The position numbers were made by a program, and so were the translations under genes. DNA of 19,919 nucleotides from an uncultured Oxalobacteraceae bacterium (GTDB lineage: Bacteria > Pseudomonadota > Gammaproteobacteria > Burkholderiales > Burkholderiaceae). The notes beneath the pieces are model-generated. The model made no database searches, was not told the origin of the DNA, and saw only the letters and a list, made by a program, of their open reading frames with translations. The stretch spans positions 1 to 19,919 of the forward strand of contig CAMLIL010000100.1 in assembly GCA_946480015.1 (NCBI GenBank). Direction: 5' to 3'. This document shows, in pieces, positions 7,590 to 15,215 of this stretch. How positions within the stretch are numbered: position 1 is the first letter of the stretch; each line of letters begins with the position of its first letter.

Positions 7590-8354
7590 ATGCGAATGAA
7601 TATTGCATGTCTAATACCTAACACATCAGTTCTAAAAGTGGTCCGTGCCGCATTCATGCAGGCAGGCGCCGATTGCATCGACTTTTCGTCGGAAGTCGTG
7701 CTGTTTCGCGCCTTGCTCAGGCAAAAATTCGACCTCATTGTCGTCGACTTCGTCGTTCCGCCCACCCCCGATGACACCATTGTTTCCTGGCTCAATTGCC
7801 GTTCAGGCAATGACACCCCGGTGCTGGGCCTGTCGCCCGTACGCGACGCCCAGATGACGGCACTGGTGCTCAATGCCGGCGCCGACGACCTGCTGGTCAG
7901 GCCGTTCGAAGCCATTGAATTGCTGGCGCGGGCCAACGCGCTGGTGCGCCGCAGTAATCCGCGCAGCGCCCGCCGCCGGATCGAACTGGCTGGTTTTTCG
8001 CTCGACCGCGAGAGCAGCAAGTTCGCCTATCTCGGCACGCCGATTGTCCTGACATCGCGCGAGTTCGGCCTGGCGTGGATGTTTTTTTCATCGCCCGGGG
8101 TTTACATCTCGCGCGAGACCATCGGCACGTCGATCTGGAGTGCCGACAGCGAGGTGGCCGGGCGTACCATCGAGCAGCACGTCTACAAATTGCGCAAGAA
8201 ACTGCAGCTAGGCACCGAACGCGGCGTCAGCATCCGCACCGCTTACGGCCAGGGCTACCGGCTGGAGCTGTTGGGACAGCAGGCGGCCACTGGCGCCTTC
8301 CAGGACACTGCCGAGTCCGAACAAGACGTGCCCGAACAGAGCGTGCCGGGATAG
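7590..8354 (+). CDS. OmpR/PhoB-type response regulator with degenerate receiver
   Basis: The 254-aa protein starts at the ATG at 7590 (MRMNIACL); the frame is open further upstream to 7332, but that extension has no receiver-like sequence. Residues 1-115 are a receiver fold with the phosphorylatable-position Asp53 in LIVVDFVVPP. The usual acidic pair after strand 1 is replaced by Ile-Pro-Asn (residues 9-11), and the conserved Lys is Arg104 in VRPFE. Residues about 130-225 are a winged-helix DNA-binding domain (LTSREFGLAWMFFSSPG, EQHVYKLRKKL, YGQGYRLEL). It is a DNA-binding regulator with no histidine kinase beside it. Without the acidic pair, normal Mg-dependent phosphorylation is doubtful, so it may work without phosphorylation. 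Its targets are unknown; the divergent GH3 gene is one possibility. Confidence 0.88.
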   Translation: MRMNIACLIPNTSVLKVVRAAFMQAGADCIDFSSEVVLFRALLRQKFDLIVVDFVVPPTPDDTIVSWLNCRSGNDTPVLGLSPVRDAQMTALVLNAGADDLLVRPFEAIELLARANALVRRSNPRSARRRIELAGFSLDRESSKFAYLGTPIVLTSREFGLAWMFFSSPGVYISRETIGTSIWSADSEVAGRTIEQHVYKLRKKLQLGTERGVSIRTAYGQGYRLELLGQQAATGAFQDTAESEQDVPEQSVPG

Positions 8355-8625
8355 CAGCCCCGGCGAACGGTATGCCACGCGCATGGAACCGGAGCCGGGC
8401 GGCGATGCACTCAACGATGCGGTCGCCATGAAGGTGGCCGCAGGCATCCCGTTAACCACCTATTCTGGCGCGATTATGATGAACCATTCCATACTCCAGC
8501 ATTCGGGCGCGGCCTTCGTGCCGTCATCCGGAGCCGCACTCGGCACGATCTCGACGAAAAGGCGTCCACTCCGCCTCGAAGACGGTTTCTATTGGCACCG
8601 AATCCGCAGGCTGTCAAAAAAATAA
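8355..8625. other. Gene-poor stretch before the IS1595 remnant
   Basis: I see no supportable gene here. An 80-codon plus-strand frame at 8383-8625 has no ribosome site and no recognisable family features, so I do not call it. Confidence 0.5.
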
Positions 8626-8997
8626 GGCGCTGTCCCCGTTAGGTAGGGGATACTGAACGAAACTGAACAGCTGGGGTCGTTGCGCCGGCACAGCCCTGCA
8701 CCGCCATGGCCACGCCAACGATTTGCAGCGCTTTCGCTGCACAGCGTGCTGGCGCGCGTTCAATTCGCTGACCGGCACGCCGCTGGCCCGGCTGCGGCAC
8801 CCATGCCCAAAACGTTAACAGCTACCACAGCCGTCTGCGCGGCTGGCTGCATCACTTCCGCGGCGTGGCCACGCGCTATCTAGACAATTACTCCGGCTGG
8901 CGCTGGGCCATCGACAGGCGACGCCTCGCCACTCCGCAAGCTTTCCTGTGCAGCGCTACCGGCGTCGGCGTCATCCACAGCTAACAGGGACAGCGCC
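8626..8997 (+). mobile_element. Internally deleted IS1595-family element with intact ends
   Basis: The left end GGCGCTGTCCCCGTTA (8626-8641) and the inverted right end (8982-8997, reading GGCGCTGTCCCTGTTA on the minus strand) match at 15 of 16 bases. Between them are the two ends of an IS1595-type transposase. The N-terminal zinc-ribbon part reads LQRFRCTACWRAFNSLTG and TPLARLR. The C-terminal part reads NSYHSRLRGWLHHF and GVATRYLDNYSGWRW, with a stop inside the right repeat. The central catalytic region is missing. I see no matching target-site duplication at the flanks. Confidence 0.8.
8690..8984 (+). pseudogene. IS1595-family transposase fragment
   Basis: This remnant fuses the zinc-ribbon start and the extreme C-terminus of a transposase in different frames. 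After LARLRHPC the N-terminal frame soon reaches a stop (TAA at about 8817-8819), and the C-terminal frame resumes at NVNSYHSRL. Roughly two thirds of a normal IS1595 transposase, including the catalytic core, is absent, so it cannot encode an active enzyme. Confidence 0.75.
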
Positions 8998-9086
8998 CAT
9001 TTGGGACTCCGGCTGACAGGTTTCGTCAGCTTCGACCATGCCGCTCAAAGGCACCCATCGAGCCGGCAATGGCCGTGCGTGCCACG

Positions 9087-9641
9087 CTAGCGGTGGCATC
9101 CGGCGCGCACGGCGGCCCGCACCCGCGACACCCGCGAACGGACGGTGCCCACCGGGATGTGCAATTCTTCGGCCGCCTCTTCATAGGTCGATTCACCGTC
9201 GAGCACGGCTTCGAAGGTCGCGCGGATCTTGGCTGGAAGCGCACTGAGCATCGCTTCCACCTTGGCAGCGGTCTGACGCCATTCCATCAGCATCGCCGGG
9301 TCGCCATGGGGATCGGCAATCTGCTCCAGCAAGGCCTCGTCGAGTGCGTCGTGCGCATGGGCGCAGTTGCGGCGCACCTGGTTGCGCGCCAGGTTCAGGG
9401 CAATGCCGAACAGCCAGGTCGATGGCTTGGACAGCCCGGAAAAGCGGTGCGCGCAGCGCATCGCTTCAATGAAGGTTTGCTGGACGATGTCTTCCGCATC
9501 CTCGACGTTGCGCACGTAGCGCTGGACAAACCGGAACACATGGCGGTTGTGCGCGCGGAACAGCTGGTCAATATCGATGGCGAGCGGTGCGCCGGTTTCG
9601 CCGCCATTGTGCTGCTGCTCGTCATTGGTATCCATCGTCAT
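9087..9641 (-). CDS. ECF RNA polymerase sigma factor
   Basis: The 184-aa protein has sigma region 2 at about residues 25-92 (IDQLFRAHNRHVFRFVQRYV, the DAEDIVQQTF core-binding motif, STWLFGIALNLARNQVRR) and region 4 at about 130-180 (LPAKIRATFEAVLDG, YEEAAEELHIPVGTVRSRVSRVR). It directs RNA polymerase to alternative promoters. I chose the ATG at 9641, with GGGAG nine bases upstream; an ATG at 9635 with GAGG eight bases upstream is equally possible. The frame is open further upstream, but that part runs through a hairpin repeat and is unlikely to be translated. No anti-sigma gene follows; IS debris lies about 90 bp downstream. Confidence 0.92.
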   Translation of the reverse strand: MTMDTNDEQQHNGGETGAPLAIDIDQLFRAHNRHVFRFVQRYVRNVEDAEDIVQQTFIEAMRCAHRFSGLSKPSTWLFGIALNLARNQVRRNCAHAHDALDEALLEQIADPHGDPAMLMEWRQTAAKVEAMLSALPAKIRATFEAVLDGESTYEEAAEELHIPVGTVRSRVSRVRAAVRAGCHR

Positions 9642-9815
9642 GTCCTCGATCTCCCTTGAAGCTTCGCTGTCTGTTGTGGTTCTTTGGAACCTGCCCGATC
9701 GCCAGTAACGCTGCGATAGATGCAAGATAACAGCCGATTGCCAGGACGAAGCGAATCCGTGAGTATTGCTGAGACATTGAGATTTGTTGAGCTTTTGGCG
9801 GGGCGCCAGGCGGGG

Positions 9816-9871
9816 CGGGATGCCTGTAAGCGGCATCCCGGGGGGACGGGATGCCTGCCAGCGGCATCTCG
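9816..9871. repeat. Two tandem near-identical hairpins
   Basis: Unit 1 (9816-9840) is CGGGATGCC-N7-GGCATCCCG, a perfect 9-bp stem. Unit 2 (9847-9871) is CGGGATGCC-N7-GGCATCTCG, the same stem with one G-U-type change. They lie 20 bp past the stop of the TcpQ-domain gene and may act as its terminator or be a REP/BIME-like palindromic repeat. Confidence 0.6.
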
Positions 9872-9891
9872 GGAAGACGGTGATGACGGGG

Positions 9892-10623
9892 CTATTTGGC
9901 GACGATACGAAGAACGCGGTTGCCTTCGTAGAAGATCGCCTTCATCGGCATTTCAGCCGTTTCCATGCTCTTGGCGACCGTCTCGACCGCTTCGGAGAAA
10001 CTGCCCTTGATCTCGGTGCGCACCGACACCGCGTAGTCGACCGGCAACTCCCACACCAGCTGCCAGTTCGCCGCTGCAGTCCAGCGTGTCAACGCGGCCT
10101 TCAGCGTCTTATCGGACGGTACGACCTCCCAGACCGGCGGCGGCGGCGCAGTGCGCGTGCCCGTCACCTCGACAACGGCCGCGAGTGGTGTCGAAGGTGC
10201 TGCCGCAGGGGCGGCCGCGAGTGGTGTCGAAGGTGCTGCCGCAGCGGCGGCCGCGAGTGGTGTCGACGTCGCCGCCGCCGGAGCGGCCGCGAGCGCTTTC
10301 GAAGACGCTGGCACCGGAGCGGCCGCGAGCGCTACTTTCGAAGGCGCTGCCGCTGGGGTGGCGGCGGGCCTGGCGGGCGCGGCGGGGAGCGCGCCCACGC
10401 GCGGCACCTCGACCTCATCGCTTTCGCACTCGTCATCGTCCGCGGGCACCGCAGCCGGGCTCGCCGCTTTCGCTTGGGCAGGGGAAGTGGACAAGGCTGG
10501 CCCGCCGGCCGGCTTGGCGCTTGCCGCCAGTGCGCCTGCGCTGGCCAGGCACAGCATGGCGCCCAGCACGAGAGCGGGCAATGTTCCACGGGGCGCTTGC
10601 GATTGATCAGTTGCCGGATGCAT
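9892..10623 (-). CDS. Exported TcpQ-domain (toxin co-regulated pilus biosynthesis Q-like) protein
   Basis: The 243-aa product starts at the ATG at 10623, which has AAGGA eight bases upstream; an upstream in-frame ATG at 10806 gives an Arg-rich, non-signal N-terminus. Residues 1-34 form a signal peptide (hydrophobic LPALVLGAMLCLASAGALA). The middle, about residues 45-160, is Ala/Pro-rich low complexity built partly from five 12-residue repeats (about residues 90-150). The C-terminal 80 residues (WEVVPSDKTLKAALTRW, WQLVWELPVDY, GSFSEAVETV, YEGNRVLRI) match the TcpQ/PilL C-terminal domain, found in envelope and pilus-assembly proteins where it packs against secretin or peptidoglycan-linked parts. 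No pilus genes are adjacent. Its exact role is unknown. Confidence 0.75.
   Translation of the reverse strand: MHPATDQSQAPRGTLPALVLGAMLCLASAGALAASAKPAGGPALSTSPAQAKAASPAAVPADDDECESDEVEVPRVGALPAAPARPAATPAAAPSKVALAAAPVPASSKALAAAPAAATSTPLAAAAAAAPSTPLAAAPAAAPSTPLAAVVEVTGTRTAPPPPVWEVVPSDKTLKAALTRWTAAANWQLVWELPVDYAVSVRTEIKGSFSEAVETVAKSMETAEMPMKAIFYEGNRVLRIVAK
10175..10354 (-). repeat. Five 36-bp tandem repeats inside the TcpQ-domain gene
   Basis: Each unit begins GCGGCCGCGAG on the plus strand (first unit with one change), at 10175, 10211, 10247, 10283 and 10319, exactly 36 bp apart. Units 1-3 are almost identical and units 4-5 have diverged. Each encodes 12 residues of the Ala/Pro linker (PSTPLAAAPAAA type), so copy changes keep the frame and would only change linker length. 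Confidence 0.85.
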
Positions 10624-10654
10624 GCTTGATTCCTTCTTCGATGGTTTCGTCACA

Positions 10655-10680
10655 CCCGCTGCCACTGGAGTGGCGGCGGG
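10655..10680. repeat. Hairpin in the leader of the TcpQ-domain gene
   Basis: CCCGCTGCCACT and AGTGGCGGCGGG flank two bases and pair over 12 positions with one wobble. It is 32 bp before the start at 10623 and about 145 bp past the stop of the large upstream gene. It could be a terminator of that gene or a leader structure; no U-tract is seen. Confidence 0.4.
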
Positions 10681-10823
10681 TTCTCGAATAAGTGGCACCA
10701 CACGAAATTTAGTTCGCCTCGTTCGCCGACTATTTCGCCCGGCGCGATGTGCGCTGGCGCCGCCGCCCACCGGGCAGGCCGGCAGGCAGCGCTGTCCCGT
10801 GGTCAAGACGGTGTTGCCCCGCT

Positions 10824-13800
10824 CTACCCGGCCGACTGGCGCATCCTGGCTTCGATGCGCACCTCGGCCAGGCTCTCCTTGACGATCTGAGCCTGGAAAT
10901 CCGACAACGGGGTGCCGATGTGGCGCGCCTCGACCAGGCGGTCGGCGGTCGGCTGCAGCGTCGAGGTGCGGGTATCTGGAATCGGGTCCTCGGTCATGCC
11001 CTTGGTCTCGCGGCGCCGGAATACCAGCGGATTCTTCCAGTTGAACTGGGTCGTCTTGTTGCTCAAATCCCCGGCCGCGATCAGGTACTTGACCGATTGG
11101 TCGCGCTCCCCGTCAAACATGTCCGCATCGACCGCGCGCATCACAGCGGCCATGCCGTCATGGCCTGCCGCCTGAGCATTGGCGATAGCCGCTTCGATGC
11201 CGCGATGGGCCCATTGCTGCTTCGATTCCAGTTTTACCGAAAAGCGGTCGGTTTTGTGCTCCATGATCGCACGAACGAAGTTCATCAGCACTTCACCGCT
11301 CATCTTGCCGATTTCCTTGTCCACAAGCTGTTTCTTCACTTGGTCCACGGTCATGCCGGCGAACTCCTGCGTCAGGGCCGCATGCAATTCATGCTTGACC
11401 GCCAGCTCGGTGTTCAGGGCTGCCAGCGCGGCCGGCGGCATCGGCTCTGCTTCAATCTCGCCGTGCGGATCCGCCTGCTCCGCGATCCGGCCCTGCAGCG
11501 CCACGATCTCGGCCTGCAGATCATCGATTTCCTGCTGGCGCTCGGCCAGTTTCGCTTGCGCTGGACCGGCCAGCGCAACCGACAGCTGATCGCGGAATCC
11601 CTTGTCGACCACTTCCTGGACCCGGTTGCTCACCGATGGCAAGGCCTCGAGCAGCACCTCGATGGCCTTGTTCATGTCGCGGCTGTAATCGCCGTACTCG
11701 GACTTGTAGGCCTTGAGCTTGTCGGTACCGACCGGCTTCTTGTCCTTGTATTCGCGGCCGCCGATGTTGGCCGTGAGCGAGCCTGTCGCGCCGGCCGACA
11801 CCGGAACGCCGACCAGCTTCGTGCCCTTTCTCTCGACGGTGGTATGGCGGGTGTTCAGGCCGAAAAACACATCCGTGGTAAAGGTCTTCTTGACGGTATC
11901 GAAGAATTCGCGCGCCTTTTGCTGGTTGATGGAAGCCATCTTGTCTTCGGTGACCGTGACCTTCGAGGTTACACCGACTCCCGTGCGCAACGGGTCGTTG
12001 CTCGGCTTGGCCTTCATGCCCAGTTTTTCTTTGTTGAACTTGAGCGCCACGCGGCCGAGCGTGAGCGAGTTTTCGTTACTCGTCGTCTGGTACTCGCGCA
12101 CCTCGTCGTCGATCGTGAAGGGCCCATCGAGCTTGTCGCACAATGCTTCGTATGCCGATCCATACTGCTGGTATTCCGGCTTCTGGGGATCCCAATCGAC
12201 CAGGATGTCGACCGCCTTCTTGAGCTGCGCACGCGCTTCGTCGAGGTCGCGCAAGCCCTTTTCCGGTTCGATCGAGAACTTCAGCACGATCGCCGGGTCG
12301 GTTCGCTGCTTTTCCTCCTTTTTCCAGGCGTAGCTGGGTAAGCGCACGTCGAGGATCGTCTTCTTGAGCGCTTTCTGGATCCCCTTGCTCATGATCTCCG
12401 GCACCATTCCCACCCCCAGGCTGGTGTTGGTCGCCTTCTCCGTCATGCGCCCCAGCGTCATCTGCACGCAGTCGTTATTGGCCGAAACGTTGACGATGGT
12501 ACCGGCGCTTTTCGAGCCCCCGAAAGTGGCGCTCAAGGTAGCAAGCGGCAGCGGCAGGATAAGCGGAATGGCCATCTTGAACTGCTTGGCATTGATCGTA
12601 TCGGTGCGGTCGCCCAGCGAGGTGCGGTCGATCGCATCGTGCAGGAACGTGCGGATCTGCTCGGGGCCCTCCAGCCCTTCCCCCTTGGCCAGCTGCACCA
12701 GGTTTCCCAGCGACGCCAGCTTGTGCATGGGTTCGCCCCGCTCCGCTTCGGGAAGGACTGCCTTCACCGCCTCTTGCAGCAGTTCGAGCGCGCTGTGCCC
12801 GGCTTGCATGTTGCGCAGCAGCGGCGCGTCGGCGCGCGCCACCGAGATGTCCGTTCCGGCGGCCGCAAGGATGGCCTTCTTTTCCTTGGCCTTCAAGGCA
12901 TTCGACCAGATTGCGCTGCCGGAATTGAAGGTGCCTTCCTTGCGGTTCAGTTTGCGCTTGGCGCTGGTCAGGAGTTTCTCCGAACCGCGGTGATTGCCCA
13001 TGTATTCGCACAGTGCCAGCAGTACCTTGGCATTGCCCTTCTGGGCCAGGGTCGCGTCGGGCTTGGCCAGCGCGGCCTCGGCGACACCCTTGAAATCGAC
13101 CAGCACCTGTTTGAATTGTGCCTTCGCCTCGTCCGCCACCAGCCCGCGCCCTTTGGCGTCGAATTGCTGATGGACCTGATTGACCACAGTGCGCGGCAAC
13201 GCGGCCGACGCCTTAAAGCCGTCAAACGTTTTCACCACGTGCTGCATGGTCCCATGCTCCCACACGGCACTCTTGACCATGGCCCAGTCGCGCCGCTCGG
13301 GCGTACCGATGGCCGGCTGGTCGCCGGTGAGCAGTTCATTCCGCATGCTCGTCATCGCCGATGCCATGCGCGCCTTGTGCTGCACGTCGCCATTGGCGTC
13401 GCCGGAGAGGCGCTGGTGCTCCTGCGAGCAACGGAAGAAGGTCTGCACATCGCGCCAGTCAACGTTGTCGGCGGCGTGCTGCGGGTTGGCCGCCAGCAGC
13501 GAGCTGACGGCGTCGGGCAGCTGGTGCGCGCCCATCTGCCAGATGGCCACCAGGTCGTTCTCCGCCTGCACCCGGTCGCCCGGGGCGTTCATGATCTCGG
13601 GCTCCGGCGCTTCGACCGCATCCGGCTCCGGCATTGTGGCCGGATTCAGGCGCGCAACGGCGGCGCCGATAATCTCGTGCACGCTGTCGTTGACCAGCGA
13701 TCTGTAGACGGCAATGCAGCGCTCCGGATCGCCTTGCGTCACCTTTTCCGCCATCTCGACGATATGCATCAGCTGCATCGGCGCCAGCGGCGCATCCTTA

Positions 13801-15002
13801 TGCAGTGAATCACCCGCGGTTTCGCGCAGCCTGGCGGCAAGCGTGCCGAGCAACTGGGAGGTTTCCACGCGTTGCGGCGGGTTCATTGCCGCCATCGACG
13901 GCAAGTGCGCAACCAGATCGTCCATGCAGGCCTGCTGCATGGTCTCGACCCTCCCCTTCAGCGCAGGCGTGGTGTCGCCAAGCAGCTGCTCGGCGATCGA
14001 AAATTTCCCGCCGAGGTCACGCAGCTTGGCCGCTTCGGCCTGCCAGTGCTGCGCCTCCGACGGCAGCGGCGCGGTACCGGGCATCTCGTAGGCCCGCCCG
14101 GCGGTCAGATCGCGCACGCGGCGGCCCACCAGTGCATCGCGTATCGCCGCCCTGTCTTCGCCCAGATCGGCGCCCGGCGCGCTGCGGCTCTCCAGCTTGG
14201 CCTGGGCTTTCTCCAGCGCGGCCGCGCCTTCCAGGTACTTGGCCGGCAGCTCCAGTTGGCGGGCCAGCACCGGCATCATCATGGCCATGCCCTTGGCGCG
14301 CCCCTGATCGCTCACGTGCTCGTTGAGCGTACGATAGCCGTCGGCAAATTTCTGCACGGACGCGCTGATCAGGCTGGTCCGCGCCTTGTCGTAGGCCGCT
14401 TTGGTGGCGTCGCTGGGCGCGGCTGCGTATGCCGACAAGGCCTCGTTTGCCGCCTCGCGCACCTTGTCGATGGAGTCGGCTTCAATCTCGAGCTTCGCCG
14501 CCGCATGCTGGGCGATGGGCGTCTTTTGGGCCGAGCGCAGGTCGGCCACCTCGGTTTTGAGCTTTTCGAAGGCGGCATGAATGGGCGAGCTGGTACGGGC
14601 CGCGGCGGCCTGTTCGCCGGTGGCCTTCATGCGCACTTCCAGATCGGCCACGTCTTGCAGGACCGGTGCCGTCTGCGCCATGACCTGGCGCGCCTGGTCC
14701 GGAATGCGGGTCGCGTTGCGCTGCTCCGCGCGCGCCATCATCGTGTTGAAGTTCTTCACGCTGGTCGGCTCGAGCTTGGCCGGCGGCAAGTCATACTTGC
14801 GCCAGTTCTGCTGGATCTTTTTCTTGTCGCCGTTGAACTTCCAGGTGTTTTCCGTGCCCTTCGCGCCGAAGCAGCTCAAGCCGATGGTGCCGCCCAATTT
14901 GCTGATGGTCATCTTGTTCGTGGGCGCCATCGTCTTTGCCGACGGTAAGCCTCCCGGCTGGGCGGCGAGACTGGCCGTGGTGGGGGCCTTAATCTTGGTC
15001 AT
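10824..15002 (-). CDS. Very large protein of unknown family, candidate type III secreted effector
   Basis: The 1392-aa product starts at the ATG at 15002, with AGGAGA seven bases upstream; the frame stays open to 15653 but that extension overlaps the divergent GGDEF gene. I recognise no family. The first 40 residues are rich in Thr, Ala, Ser, Pro and Lys with no signal peptide or membrane segment. Residues about 90-450 are mostly helical, Ala/Glu/Lys/Arg-rich. Around 805-860 is a beta-like segment (LATLSATFGGSKSAGTIVNV), and around 1000-1090 another with repeated Thr/Val/Gly strands. A coiled coil lies near 1140-1175 (ERQQEIDDLQAEIVALQ). One WxxxE occurs in YAWKKEEK. Size, a disordered N-terminus, no export signal and the upstream hrp-box match suggest a secreted effector, perhaps in the size class of AvrE-type proteins. 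I cannot show homology to AvrE. Confidence 0.7.
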   Translation of the reverse strand: MTKIKAPTTASLAAQPGGLPSAKTMAPTNKMTISKLGGTIGLSCFGAKGTENTWKFNGDKKKIQQNWRKYDLPPAKLEPTSVKNFNTMMARAEQRNATRIPDQARQVMAQTAPVLQDVADLEVRMKATGEQAAAARTSSPIHAAFEKLKTEVADLRSAQKTPIAQHAAAKLEIEADSIDKVREAANEALSAYAAAPSDATKAAYDKARTSLISASVQKFADGYRTLNEHVSDQGRAKGMAMMMPVLARQLELPAKYLEGAAALEKAQAKLESRSAPGADLGEDRAAIRDALVGRRVRDLTAGRAYEMPGTAPLPSEAQHWQAEAAKLRDLGGKFSIAEQLLGDTTPALKGRVETMQQACMDDLVAHLPSMAAMNPPQRVETSQLLGTLAARLRETAGDSLHKDAPLAPMQLMHIVEMAEKVTQGDPERCIAVYRSLVNDSVHEIIGAAVARLNPATMPEPDAVEAPEPEIMNAPGDRVQAENDLVAIWQMGAHQLPDAVSSLLAANPQHAADNVDWRDVQTFFRCSQEHQRLSGDANGDVQHKARMASAMTSMRNELLTGDQPAIGTPERRDWAMVKSAVWEHGTMQHVVKTFDGFKASAALPRTVVNQVHQQFDAKGRGLVADEAKAQFKQVLVDFKGVAEAALAKPDATLAQKGNAKVLLALCEYMGNHRGSEKLLTSAKRKLNRKEGTFNSGSAIWSNALKAKEKKAILAAAGTDISVARADAPLLRNMQAGHSALELLQEAVKAVLPEAERGEPMHKLASLGNLVQLAKGEGLEGPEQIRTFLHDAIDRTSLGDRTDTINAKQFKMAIPLILPLPLATLSATFGGSKSAGTIVNVSANNDCVQMTLGRMTEKATNTSLGVGMVPEIMSKGIQKALKKTILDVRLPSYAWKKEEKQRTDPAIVLKFSIEPEKGLRDLDEARAQLKKAVDILVDWDPQKPEYQQYGSAYEALCDKLDGPFTIDDEVREYQTTSNENSLTLGRVALKFNKEKLGMKAKPSNDPLRTGVGVTSKVTVTEDKMASINQQKAREFFDTVKKTFTTDVFFGLNTRHTTVERKGTKLVGVPVSAGATGSLTANIGGREYKDKKPVGTDKLKAYKSEYGDYSRDMNKAIEVLLEALPSVSNRVQEVVDKGFRDQLSVALAGPAQAKLAERQQEIDDLQAEIVALQGRIAEQADPHGEIEAEPMPPAALAALNTELAVKHELHAALTQEFAGMTVDQVKKQLVDKEIGKMSGEVLMNFVRAIMEHKTDRFSVKLESKQQWAHRGIEAAIANAQAAGHDGMAAVMRAVDADMFDGERDQSVKYLIAAGDLSNKTTQFNWKNPLVFRRRETKGMTEDPIPDTRTSTLQPTADRLVEARHIGTPLSDFQAQIVKESLAEVRIEARMRQSAG

Positions 15003-15075
15003 CTGACTATCTCCTAATATAGTTCTGCCTGGCACGCGGGCAGCGGCAGCCGGCAGGTGCTGCGCGCCGTTCCCA

Positions 15076-15103
15076 TATGTGCTATAAGGGTGCGAATGGT
15101 TCC
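15076..15103 (-). promoter_or_regulatory. hrp box (HrpL-type promoter) candidate
   Basis: On the minus strand, GGAACC (15103-15098) is followed by 15 bases and then GCACATA (15082-15076). The HrpL-dependent promoter consensus is GGAACC-N15/16-CCACNNA, so all fixed bases fit but one (first C is G). It ends 73 bp before the ATG of the 1392-aa gene and points towards it. Confidence 0.55.
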
Positions 15104-15126
15104 AGCCGGAATCAAAAACAGCGTAT

Positions 15127-15151
15127 TTTGGTGCGGGCGGACCGCACCAAA
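15127..15151. repeat. Perfect 10-bp inverted repeat in the divergent promoter region
   Basis: TTTGGTGCGG-N5-CCGCACCAAA is a perfect dyad between the start of the large gene (15002) and that of the GGDEF gene (15216). It could be an operator for either gene or a hairpin in the GGDEF leader. Confidence 0.6.
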
Positions 15152-15215
15152 CCGGTGCATGCGGCTCAGTTGCGGCGCGCGTCCGCTGCACCAGCGAACG
15201 AAAGTTAATCAGATC

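Noticed and set aside
10713..10739. Three TTCGCC direct repeats, possible PIP box
   Set aside because: Spacing of 9 and 12 bases does not give TTCGB-N15-TTCGB, and the plus-strand direction points away from the TcpQ-domain gene.
10749..13808. Long plus-strand frames within 10749-12341 and 12639-13808
   Set aside because: They are antisense to the 1392-aa gene and show antisense composition.
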